A stretch of 64,000 nt of DNA from contig NZ_SLWO01000003.1 in the NCBI RefSeq assembly GCF_004340665.1, forward strand, positions 496,001 through 560,000, written 5' to 3'. Position 1 is the first letter of the stretch. Each line of letters opens with the position of its first letter. Below are positions 18,687 to 27,224 of this stretch, in pieces. The position numbers and the translations under genes were made by a program. The DNA is from Pedobacter psychrotolerans (lineage in GTDB: Bacteria > Bacteroidota > Bacteroidia > Sphingobacteriales > Sphingobacteriaceae). The notes under the pieces were generated by a model. That model made no database searches. It was not told the origin of the DNA and saw only the letters and a list, made by a program, of their open reading frames with translations.

Positions 18687-19712
18687 ATGGATCAGGAAAC
18701 CTGGAAATTAGTACTTGCATATGTGGCGGAAAAAGAGCGTGCTGGCGGGCGTAATTTAGAAGTTGAATTACTGGAGCAAAGCCTTAAAGATTGGGCAGGT
18801 AATGATCCTGATCGGCAAGATCAATTGGAGCAGGCGCTTAGCCTGTGGGAAGATACGGCGGCTATGCCTGAGGATGATTCATGGCAGGAAAGTTTTGCAG
18901 GCATTAAACATCAGCTAGAACCAGCAGAAACAGGAAAAATTAAAAGATTAAAATGGTGGACAATTGCAAGTGCTGCCGCAGTAATTGGCGCACTGGTATT
19001 TTTCGTTTTTACCAATCAAAAACAACAGTCTGTCTCAGAAAGCCCAATAACCTGGATAACCGAAAAGGCAGGTGCAGGCAAAATAATCAAAGTATTACTT
19101 CCCGACAGTTCAGAAATATGGCTGAATGCCGGCAGTAGCATCAGCTTCCCTAAAAACCTTAATCATGCCGCCATCAGAACCGTTAAGCTAAACGGAGAAG
19201 CATTCTTTAAAGTAAAGAGAGACCCCGCTCATCCTTTTGTTGTCAGAAGCCAGAATATTCAAACCAAAGTACTGGGTACCAGTTTCAATATCCGTGCATG
19301 GAAAAATGATGGGCCAGAAGTAACGGTACTGACGGGCAAGGTAGCGGTTTCGAAAGATTCTGCGGGTAAACAATCAGTGGCCGTTCATCTCTTGCCCAAT
19401 CAAAAAGCGATTTATGACTTAAAATCCGATCGCTTGAGTTGTCAGAACGTAGAAGACGCACAGGCATCGATAGATTGGAGCATCGGGAAAATGCATTTCG
19501 ATAAAACTCCAATGGAAGAGGTGTTCCAAACCATCTCTAGAAAATATGCGGTAAAGATCATTTCCGATCAGTCATTTGACAACTGTGAACTCACGGCAAA
19601 ATTTAATAATGTAAGCATCAAAGAAGTGTTACGCACACTGGAACTCACATTTGATATCCATTACACCATCAACAAACAAACGATTTATATAAAAGGAGGT
19701 AAATGTAATTAA
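18687..19712 (+). CDS. FecR family anti-sigma factor (DUF4974)
   Basis: Inner-membrane anti-sigma factor, 341 residues from ATG 18687. The open frame begins at 18633, but the upstream residues look noncoding and this ATG starts the normal cytoplasmic domain. Cytoplasmic helices (about 1-85) bind sigma, followed by one membrane helix (WWTIASAAAVIGALVFFVF, about 91-110). The periplasmic FecR domain carries KVLLPDSSEIWLNAGSSISF, LNGEAFFKVKRDPAHPFVV and VLGTSFNIRAW. A C-terminal DUF4974 domain (MHFDKTPMEEVFQTISRKY) should contact the STN domain of the SusC encoded next. It is expected to hold the upstream sigma factor until the transporter signals. Confidence 0.93.
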   Translation: MDQETWKLVLAYVAEKERAGGRNLEVELLEQSLKDWAGNDPDRQDQLEQALSLWEDTAAMPEDDSWQESFAGIKHQLEPAETGKIKRLKWWTIASAAAVIGALVFFVFTNQKQQSVSESPITWITEKAGAGKIIKVLLPDSSEIWLNAGSSISFPKNLNHAAIRTVKLNGEAFFKVKRDPAHPFVVRSQNIQTKVLGTSFNIRAWKNDGPEVTVLTGKVAVSKDSAGKQSVAVHLLPNQKAIYDLKSDRLSCQNVEDAQASIDWSIGKMHFDKTPMEEVFQTISRKYAVKIISDQSFDNCELTAKFNNVSIKEVLRTLELTFDIHYTINKQTIYIKGGKCN

Positions 19713-19728
19713 ACACAAGCTAAAAGAA

Positions 19729-19758
19729 AGCTGCAGCATGTTGGCGCATGCCGCAGCT
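19729..19758 (+). terminator. hairpin between fecR and susC
   Basis: AGCTGC-A-GCATG (19729-19740) pairs with CATGC-C-GCAGCT (19747-19758) around a short loop, with one mismatch. The following sequence is AT-rich with T runs but not a clean U-tract. It probably attenuates readthrough or marks the 5' end of the separately regulated susC transcript. Confidence 0.5.
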
Positions 19759-19809
19759 AAGAAATTTTAAATTTTATTTTAACCCATCAAGATTAAAACA
19801 AACAAAGTT

Positions 19810-22800
19810 ATGAAAAAGTCAGCAGTGACTAGTCAATTAATTTTTAGCGTCATGCGTTTTTTTACCCTTATTTACATTATGCTCTCTGTCATGCTCTTTG
19901 TAGGGCAGGCATCACCGGTAAATGCACAACAACTAAACGTTAAAATAAGCATCAACCTTAAACAAGGAAGCCTAACCACACTTTTCAAAATCATCGAAAA
20001 GAAAACAGGGTTCTATTTTGTATACACCAATAAAGACGACATAGATCGGCTGTATATCAGTAATTTAAAGGTTGAAGATGAAACCGTAAGCAGTGTCCTC
20101 GGCAGGATATTGCCGCCATTGAAACTCACCTACCTGATCGAGAAAAACCAGATCATCATCAAAAAATCAGTACGGATAAAAGGTAAGGTAACCGATGAAA
20201 AAGGTTTGCCACTGCCTGGTGTAAATGTAATCGAAAAGGCAGGCAACAACTCTACCACCACTAATCTTAACGGTGATTATAGCCTGAATGTGACCGACCA
20301 TTCGGCCACGCTGATCTTCCGGATGATGGGCTACCAAACCAAAGAAAGTTCGCTTCGTGGCGCAACCGAATTAAACATTAGCCTCCTTCCGGATGAAACC
20401 GCCCTTTCTGAAGTGGTGGTTACCGCCCTGGGCATTAAACGTGCCGAAAAAGCATTGGGTTATTCTATTGCTACAGTAAAAGGAAGCGACGTAAATACGG
20501 TAAAGGAAGTAAACGTAATCAATTCTTTGGCAGGAAAAGTGGCTGGTGTGAATGTGGTGAGTACAGGCTCAGATCCTGGATCAACGTCGTTCATCACCAT
20601 TAGAGGGCAATCATCTATCGCAACAGATAACCAGCCGCTATTTGTGGTGGATGGTGTTCCTGTAGCACATTCACTCCGTGCCACAACAGAAGTTGGTCGT
20701 TCATCAGTTGATTATGGAAGTCCGATAGCAGACATTAGTCCGGATGATGTGGAAAGCATTACCATCCTTAAAGGCGCAAGTGCTGCGGCACTTTATGGCA
20801 GCAGGGCAGGAAGTGGCGTGGTGCTTATTACCACTAAAAATGGTTCGGCCAGTAAAAAAGGATTGGGCATCAACTTCAACTCCAATGCCATGTATGATCA
20901 GGCCTGGATGTTTCCTCACTTTCAGCACACATTTGGTGGTGGCGAATATACCGATGATCCTGCTTCTTCTACCACATCTGCCTGGGGCCCAAGGCTTGAT
21001 GTGGGCACCAAACATGTGCAATGGAATAGCCCGCTTGATGCCAGCGGAAAACCAATCGCTACAGATTGGGTATCATATGCCAACAATCCTCAGGATTTTT
21101 ATGAAACCGGAAGCACTTATACCAATAATATTGCCATCAGCGGAAAAAATGCAGATGGTAATTACCGCTTATCCTATACTAACCTCACCAATAAAGGCAT
21201 AGTGCCCAACACTGATTTAACAAGAAATACCCTTAACCTTTCTGCAACTTATGTGCTGCATCCAAAGCTGAAAATCAGCACCAATGTAGGCTATGTAAAT
21301 AACCAGAGTGATAACAGGCCATCAGCCTATCGGGAAAGTGTTACCCAGATGTTGTACTCGCTTCCTCCAAACATAAACATCAATGACCTGAAGAATTACT
21401 GGAAACCGGGAAGGGAAAATATCGAACAATTTTCAGCAGATGATTCTGATAACCCATACTTTGTAGCTTACGAACATACCAATGGCTATGATAGAAACCG
21501 TTTGACTGGAAATGTGCAGGCCGTTTACGATATCACTAAAGAACTGAGTTTAATGGTGCGTACCGGTTTGGATTTGTACAATGAAACGCATGAAACCAAA
21601 CGTCCTTTTAGCTCAAAAAGATTTAAATATGGCGGATACGGTATAGACAATTCTTTTTTTAAGGAACAGAATACTGATTTTTTACTCAGCTATAAGAAAC
21701 TGCTGAATCAGGATTGGTCATTTAGCCTTTCGGCCGGTGGCAACCAGATGAGCCAGACCAACAGAAGTACGGCACAGAAAACTGAAAGCCTGAGCATCCC
21801 GGGCGTGTATAACATCAGCAACGCACAGGCGGGTACCATTGTTAATTCACAATACAATTCAAGCAAACACATTAACAGTTTGTATGGCCTGGGTCAGGTG
21901 TCATTTAAGGATATGGTTTTTTTAGATTTAACAGGAAGAAACGATTGGTCGAGCACTTTGCCAGCCGAAAACAACTCCTATTTTTATCCATCCGCATCAT
22001 TAAGTACCATCGTAACAGATGTGTTCAAAATCAAATCTGATGCAATTTCGTTTATTAAACTCAGGGCCAACTGGGCACAAGTAGGTAGTGATACCGATCC
22101 CTATCAGTTATACAATACCATTCCTTTTAACCAGGACTGGGGAGATGTAAAAAGGGCAACCATCGAGTTTAACCTGAAGAACAACTTTTTGAAACCCGAA
22201 ATTGCGACCTCATATGAATTTGGTGGCGACCTGCGCTTTTTTAAAAGTCGCATAGGCATAGATGTAACCTGGTATAAAACCAATAAAAGAAACCAGATTA
22301 TTAATATCCCAACAACCATTGCCTCCGGCGCTTCTAACCGCTTAATCAATGCCGGGAATATCCAGAACAGCGGCTGGGAAATTGGTTTAAATGCTGTCCC
22401 TTTTAATGGTGCCTTTAAGTGGGAAACCAATGTAAACTTTACGAAAAACGAAAATAAGGTGATCGAACTTTCAGAAGGTTTGAAGGAATATTCAATGGGC
22501 AGTGCCGATGGTGATAACATCCGTTACCTGATTAAGGAGGGAACTAAAATTGGCGACTTTTATACCCCAAGTTATACCAAAGTAACCAGCGGGCCAAATG
22601 CCGGGGCAGCCTTATTGGATAAAACAGGGCATTACATCCGCAACAATGCTGAATATATAAAAGTAGGCAACTATAATCCTGATTTTACCGTAGGCTTCAA
22701 CAATACTTTTAGCTATAAAAACTTCACCTTAAACGTGTTGTTAGACTGGCGCAAGGGCGGTAATTTTTACTCGTACGTGGTTAAAAGTTTAATTAATGCA

Positions 22801-23262
22801 GGTTTAACCGATAATACCCTTGCAGGCAGAGATGCAGAAACAGGAGGCCTGGCGTGGACGGATTCGCAGGGCAGAAAACGCAATGACGGGATGATCATTC
22901 CAGGTTATATAGCAGATGCCAATGGCAACTTGACGGAGAACAAAATCATTATTGCCGCTGCCGATTTTTATAACAATACCTACAATAAATACTATGAAAG
23001 GTTAACCTATTCGGCTTCATTCCTCAAAATAAGGGAAGCCTCATTAACCTACGTATTTGATAAAAAGCTTATCCGCAAACTTCCCATCAGCAACCTTTCC
23101 CTTTCTCTGATCGGAAGGAACCTATACACCTGGACAGCCAATGGTTTAGGTTATGATCCGGAAACAACCATGAGTGTTACCGAAGGCTTTAAGCTGGGTG
23201 TGGGCCATTGGACTTTGCCTGGCACCCGCTCATTTGGATGTAAACTAAGTTGTAATTTTTAA
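19810..23262 (+). CDS. SusC/RagA-type TonB-dependent transporter with STN signalling domain
   Basis: Outer-membrane transducer/importer of 1150 residues. The signal peptide ends at about residue 40 (VGQASPVNAQ). An STN domain (about 48-118, LKQGSLTTLFKIIEKKTGFY) matches the adjacent FecR. Next come the carboxypeptidase-regulatory-like domain (about 122-205) and the plug (about 210-350), which has VINSLAGKVAGVNV, PLFVVDGVPVAH and SAAALYGSRAGSGVVLITT. The barrel ends in the unusual FGCKLSCNF with two Cys. Paired with the SusD 12 bp downstream and followed by a phosphatase and a GDPD. The import substrate is probably an organophosphate or phosphodiester (inference from neighbours). Confidence 0.95.
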   Translation: MKKSAVTSQLIFSVMRFFTLIYIMLSVMLFVGQASPVNAQQLNVKISINLKQGSLTTLFKIIEKKTGFYFVYTNKDDIDRLYISNLKVEDETVSSVLGRILPPLKLTYLIEKNQIIIKKSVRIKGKVTDEKGLPLPGVNVIEKAGNNSTTTNLNGDYSLNVTDHSATLIFRMMGYQTKESSLRGATELNISLLPDETALSEVVVTALGIKRAEKALGYSIATVKGSDVNTVKEVNVINSLAGKVAGVNVVSTGSDPGSTSFITIRGQSSIATDNQPLFVVDGVPVAHSLRATTEVGRSSVDYGSPIADISPDDVESITILKGASAAALYGSRAGSGVVLITTKNGSASKKGLGINFNSNAMYDQAWMFPHFQHTFGGGEYTDDPASSTTSAWGPRLDVGTKHVQWNSPLDASGKPIATDWVSYANNPQDFYETGSTYTNNIAISGKNADGNYRLSYTNLTNKGIVPNTDLTRNTLNLSATYVLHPKLKISTNVGYVNNQSDNRPSAYRESVTQMLYSLPPNININDLKNYWKPGRENIEQFSADDSDNPYFVAYEHTNGYDRNRLTGNVQAVYDITKELSLMVRTGLDLYNETHETKRPFSSKRFKYGGYGIDNSFFKEQNTDFLLSYKKLLNQDWSFSLSAGGNQMSQTNRSTAQKTESLSIPGVYNISNAQAGTIVNSQYNSSKHINSLYGLGQVSFKDMVFLDLTGRNDWSSTLPAENNSYFYPSASLSTIVTDVFKIKSDAISFIKLRANWAQVGSDTDPYQLYNTIPFNQDWGDVKRATIEFNLKNNFLKPEIATSYEFGGDLRFFKSRIGIDVTWYKTNKRNQIINIPTTIASGASNRLINAGNIQNSGWEIGLNAVPFNGAFKWETNVNFTKNENKVIELSEGLKEYSMGSADGDNIRYLIKEGTKIGDFYTPSYTKVTSGPNAGAALLDKTGHYIRNNAEYIKVGNYNPDFTVGFNNTFSYKNFTLNVLLDWRKGGNFYSYVVKSLINAGLTDNTLAGRDAETGGLAWTDSQGRKRNDGMIIPGYIADANGNLTENKIIIAAADFYNNTYNKYYERLTYSASFLKIREASLTYVFDKKLIRKLPISNLSLSLIGRNLYTWTANGLGYDPETTMSVTEGFKLGVGHWTLPGTRSFGCKLSCNF

Positions 23263-23273
23263 TCTGTATAAAA

Positions 23274-24746
23274 ATGAAATTCAAATATATAACGCTTCTG
23301 TTTGCCATTGCAGTGCTATTGGCAAGCTGCACTAAAGACTTTGAAAAAATCAATACCAACCCCAATGCACCAGAAACCACCAATACGGAGTTTTTAATGT
23401 CTGATGTATTGGTTTCAACAGCCTACGCCTACCAGGAAAATGCAGTTGGCAGAAGACCAGCTTCGGCAGCGCGCTACCTTACACTGGTGCGCAATACTGG
23501 TTACGATTTGCTGGATTGGGGACCAGTTGACTGGGATGATATTTATGCCCGTTTAGCTGTGAACAAAACTTTTTTAGAAACCGCTCAAAAGCGATCAGAG
23601 AACCAGTATATCGCCATCAGTAAGATCATGAAAGCCTTTAATTTTGGCTATCTAACTGATTTATATGGAGATGTTCCCTATTCACAAGCGCTTAAATCTA
23701 AAGAATCCAATCTGATTTATCCGGAATATGATCAGCAACAAACCATCTATCCTGATTTGTTAAGAGAACTTAAAGAAGCCAACGATATCCTGAAAGGCAA
23801 TTTACAGGAGATCAACGCCAAAGGAGATGTGATGTTCAAAGGGAAGGCACTCGCCTGGCGAAAGTTTGCCAATTCACTCCGTTTACGCATGTTGTTGCGC
23901 ATCTCTAAAAACTATGCGCCAGCCTTTACTGAAATGCAGGAGATGGTGAATGATAAAACTGCGTTTCCCATTTTTGAAAGCAGTGCCGATAATGCCGAGA
24001 TCGCATACCTGGGCAACATTGCCACTTACAGCTGGTCAGGTGGCCCTTTAGCCATGATTGATTTTGACTACTTAAAAACCAAAGTGAGTAAGGAACTGGT
24101 AGATCGGCTGATTCAGCGAAATGATCCAAGGTTGGCCATTTGGGTAGAGCCTGTAAAAAGTACGGTTGGATCGACTGTGGATTTTAATAAATATGTTGGC
24201 GTACCCAATGCTATTGATGCGCCATCAGCATATAACGGTGGAGAAGATCATGTTTCTGTTTTTTCCTCTTCATTCTTCAGGAAAAATGGAGGTACAACCA
24301 ATCCCTTATTAAAAGCCAGCCTGGTAACTTATACCGAGCAGTGCTTTATTCTGGCAGAAGCCATGCAGAAAGGTAAAATTACGGTTAGTGGAGAAACAGC
24401 AGAATCCATGTACTATAAAGGCATCCAAGAATCGATGAGCAGTTATGCGGTATCAGCAGCTCAAACTTACTACAATCAGCCACTTGTAAAATATGATGGT
24501 ACACTGGAACAATTAATTACGCAGAAATGGTTAGCCATGTTGTTTAAAGGTTCGGAAGGATGGTTTGATCAACGCCGAACGGGCTACCCGGCTTTTGTAA
24601 CTGGTCCGCTTGCAGCCGGAAGGGGAATCCCTAAACGTTACATCTATCCAGACTCGGAAAGCGCAAAGAACAAAGCCAATTACCAGAAAGCCGTCTCAGT
24701 TTTTGGCGCAGACAATCAGTACACGCTCATGTGGTACCTCAAATAA
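23274..24746 (+). CDS. SusD/RagB-like (SusD_2 type) lipoprotein
   Basis: SusD-like surface lipoprotein, 490 residues. Lipobox LASC with Cys19, then TKDFEKINTNPNAPETT, the typical opening of the SusD_2 (PF12771-type) branch rather than the classic SusD. Core motifs FNFGYLTDLYGDVPYSQAL, GKALAWRKFANSLRLRMLL and QKWLAMLFKGSEGWFDQRRT are clear. SusD_2 partners are usual for STN-type SusC proteins. It is tightly spaced after susC (12 bp) and before the phosphatase (25 bp), so these are one transcript. Confidence 0.93.
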   Translation: MKFKYITLLFAIAVLLASCTKDFEKINTNPNAPETTNTEFLMSDVLVSTAYAYQENAVGRRPASAARYLTLVRNTGYDLLDWGPVDWDDIYARLAVNKTFLETAQKRSENQYIAISKIMKAFNFGYLTDLYGDVPYSQALKSKESNLIYPEYDQQQTIYPDLLRELKEANDILKGNLQEINAKGDVMFKGKALAWRKFANSLRLRMLLRISKNYAPAFTEMQEMVNDKTAFPIFESSADNAEIAYLGNIATYSWSGGPLAMIDFDYLKTKVSKELVDRLIQRNDPRLAIWVEPVKSTVGSTVDFNKYVGVPNAIDAPSAYNGGEDHVSVFSSSFFRKNGGTTNPLLKASLVTYTEQCFILAEAMQKGKITVSGETAESMYYKGIQESMSSYAVSAAQTYYNQPLVKYDGTLEQLITQKWLAMLFKGSEGWFDQRRTGYPAFVTGPLAAGRGIPKRYIYPDSESAKNKANYQKAVSVFGADNQYTLMWYLK

Positions 24747-24770
24747 TTTAAATCCTCAATCAAAATTAAC

Positions 24771-26057
24771 ATGAAATTCTTTATAAAATCACTTTTAATC
24801 ACATCAGTAATGGTTGGCGTATGGCTAACAAAACTATCTGCACAAAACTTTAGTCCAAGCCAGTACCCTGACCGCGTAATTTCAACCTGGGCAGGAGATC
24901 CTGCAACAAGTCAAACCGTTAACTGGCGTACCGATACGACCATAACGGCCTCGAAAGCACAGATTAAGGCTGAAGACGCTAACCCTGCCTTAGAAACAGC
25001 AATAACAAGTTACGACGCAAGTTCGACCTTGTTAAATGGCGGAAACAACTATGAAACAGCAAAGTATCACCATGTTACTTTTGCCAATTTAAAACCAGCA
25101 ACCGTGTATGCTTATCGGGTGGGATCAGGTGAACACTGGAGCGAATGGTTTCAATTTACAACCGCCTCGGCTAAAAATGAACCATTTTCTTTTATTTACC
25201 TGGGTGATGCCCAGAATGATATCCGTTCGAAATGGTCGCGTGTTATCCGTAAGGCTTTTTCTCACCAGCCAGATGCACGTTTTATTATTCATACCGGAGA
25301 TTTAATCAATCGCTCTAATAACGACAGAGAGTGGGGTGAGTGGCACTACGGTGGTGGTTTTATCAATGGCATGATTCCAAGTATTCCTTCGCCGGGAAAC
25401 CACGAATATGTACGTGATGATCAGCGAAAGCTAATCTTAGATCCACACTGGGGCGTACAATATACTTTTGCTGGTAACGGACCAAAGGGGCTTGAAAAGT
25501 CTGTATATTATGTAGATTATCAGGACGTACGCATTATCTCTTTGGATTCACAAATGATCATTCTGGACGAAGCTTCAGCTAAAGCTGAATATGAATGGCT
25601 TGAAAAAGTACTGAAAGAAAATAAGAAGTTATGGACAGTGATTACCTTTCATCACCCCATTTTCTCTACGGCAAAAAGCAGGGATAATAAAGAGTTCAGA
25701 GAACGCTTCAAGCCACTGTTTGATCAATACCACATTGACCTGGTATTGCAAGGGCATGATCATACTTATAGCCGTGGGCAGAACTTACCCAGAGGTTTAT
25801 CAGGCCGTGAAGTAAGTGGACCTGTGTATCTGGTTTCAGTTGCAGGCCCAAAAATGTATCAGGTAGATGGAGCCAAATGGATGGATGTATCTTTAGAGAA
25901 TACCCAGCTTTTTCAGGTGATTCACGTAGATGGTGGAAAACTTAAATTCGAAGCCTATAAAACTTCCGGCGAACTCTTCGATGCCTTTTCATTACAAAAA
26001 ACAAATAGAGATCATGCGGCAGCATTTACAGATCTGAACCCAGCTTTAAAGCAATAA
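24771..26057 (+). CDS. purple-acid-type metallophosphatase
   Basis: Secreted metallophosphoesterase, 428 residues. It has a signal peptide (1-24), a fibronectin-like purple-acid-phosphatase N domain (about 32-132, ending AYRVGSGEHWSEWFQFTT) and a calcineurin-like catalytic domain. The domain has the full metal-ligand set: GDAQ (Asp146), HTGDLIN (Asp177), PGNHEY (Asn210, His211), TFHHPIFS (His294/295) and LQGHDHTYSR (His329, His331). It should release phosphate from phosphomonoesters, perhaps also hydrolysing diesters. Downstream of the SusCD pair and 5 bp before a GDPD gene, it would finish degradation of products such as glycerol 3-phosphate in the periplasm or at the surface. Confidence 0.9.
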   Translation: MKFFIKSLLITSVMVGVWLTKLSAQNFSPSQYPDRVISTWAGDPATSQTVNWRTDTTITASKAQIKAEDANPALETAITSYDASSTLLNGGNNYETAKYHHVTFANLKPATVYAYRVGSGEHWSEWFQFTTASAKNEPFSFIYLGDAQNDIRSKWSRVIRKAFSHQPDARFIIHTGDLINRSNNDREWGEWHYGGGFINGMIPSIPSPGNHEYVRDDQRKLILDPHWGVQYTFAGNGPKGLEKSVYYVDYQDVRIISLDSQMIILDEASAKAEYEWLEKVLKENKKLWTVITFHHPIFSTAKSRDNKEFRERFKPLFDQYHIDLVLQGHDHTYSRGQNLPRGLSGREVSGPVYLVSVAGPKMYQVDGAKWMDVSLENTQLFQVIHVDGGKLKFEAYKTSGELFDAFSLQKTNRDHAAAFTDLNPALKQ

Positions 26058-26062
26058 AAATT

Positions 26063-26908
26063 ATGGGCTTAAAAAAGAATCTGGCTTTATGCATCATCCT
26101 GTTGAGCAGTTTTTGTTTACCTGTTTTTTCACAACAGGTGGCAAAGCCCCTGCCAACATCAAAACATGGTTTCATTGTTATTGCACACCGTGGAAGTCAC
26201 CTCACCAAGCCAGAAAATACCATCGCTGCTATCGAGGAGGCTATTGCATTGGGCGCAGACTACGTAGAACTAGATCTTCGCACCACCCGTGATGGGCAAT
26301 TGGTCCTTTTGCACAATGACCGTGTAGACCAGGTGAGTAATGGGAAGGGCTTGATAAAAGATCTTGATTTTGAAGAAGTAAAAAAACTTACACTGAAGGG
26401 TACAGATGGCAGCATGCACCAGGTGGCCAGCTTTGCTGATGCATTAAAAACCTGCAAGGGCAGGATTAATATTTATCTGGATTTCAAAGCTGCGGATGTA
26501 AATCAGGCTTACAAGGCAATTGAAAAGGCAGGGATGGCAGATCAGGTGTTGGTTTATATCAATGAGCTGCAACAATACTATTCATGGAAGAAAGTTGCGC
26601 CGAATATGCCTTTAATGTCGAGTCTGGATAAAGCTATTGGTACAAAGGAAGAATTATTAAAGGCGCTGGATAAAATGCCTTTAGATGCTGTAGATAACAT
26701 CCCGTCTGAAAATCTTTTACCTGTGATCAGATCTTTAGGAATGAGTGTCTTTCTGGATGTTCAAAAGAGAAATGAAACGCCTGATGATTGGATGAATGCG
26801 ATGAAAAAAGGCATCCAAGGTATGCAGACCGATCATCCAGAAGAATTAATTAAATACCTGAAGCTGAATAAACTTAGAGACGGGCTGAAAATACCTTCCG
26901 GTAAGTAA
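26063..26908 (+). CDS. glycerophosphodiester phosphodiesterase family protein
   Basis: Second GDPD-family enzyme of the locus, 281 residues with a signal peptide (LCIILLSSFCLPVFSQ). Active-site motifs are IAHRGSHLTKPENTIAA, VELDLRTTRDG and LLHNDRVDQVSNGKG. The usual HD pair is HN here, a conservative change also seen in other secreted family members. Divergent from the first GDPD in the locus, so probably a different substrate range rather than a recent duplicate. It is the last gene of the operon (5 bp after the phosphatase) and is followed by a strong terminator. Confidence 0.9.
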   Translation: MGLKKNLALCIILLSSFCLPVFSQQVAKPLPTSKHGFIVIAHRGSHLTKPENTIAAIEEAIALGADYVELDLRTTRDGQLVLLHNDRVDQVSNGKGLIKDLDFEEVKKLTLKGTDGSMHQVASFADALKTCKGRINIYLDFKAADVNQAYKAIEKAGMADQVLVYINELQQYYSWKKVAPNMPLMSSLDKAIGTKEELLKALDKMPLDAVDNIPSENLLPVIRSLGMSVFLDVQKRNETPDDWMNAMKKGIQGMQTDHPEELIKYLKLNKLRDGLKIPSGK

Positions 26909-26983
26909 TAAAATTATGGCTACTTAAATTAAACTTCTGGATTTTCTGACGTTTGTAATTGTAGCAGAATAAAAGAATGAATG

Positions 26984-27031
26984 AAGTCATGGCGCATGTA
27001 ATTTTTATATGACGCCATGACTTTATTTTTT
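26984..27031 (+). terminator. bidirectional terminator
   Basis: Perfect 11-bp arms AAGTCATGGCG (26984-26994) and CGCCATGACTT (27013-27023), then a T-rich tract. It lies between the convergent phosphodiesterase and histidine kinase genes. The rest of the 316-bp spacer (26909-27224) holds nothing else I can support. Confidence 0.85.
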
Positions 27032-27224
27032 ATTGATATAGACAAAATCTATGCTTTTAAATTAATGTATAGTCTGTTTGTTTTGTTTGTCACACTCATT
27101 TTCTAATTACCTGAGCTTAATAATTATTTACTGCTTTTTACACCCCGGTTGGTTACGATTGCCATTTCCTTCCTTACTTTCATGCATTTGAAGAATTCAA
27201 GGTTGTCGGTCTCTCTATTTAATC

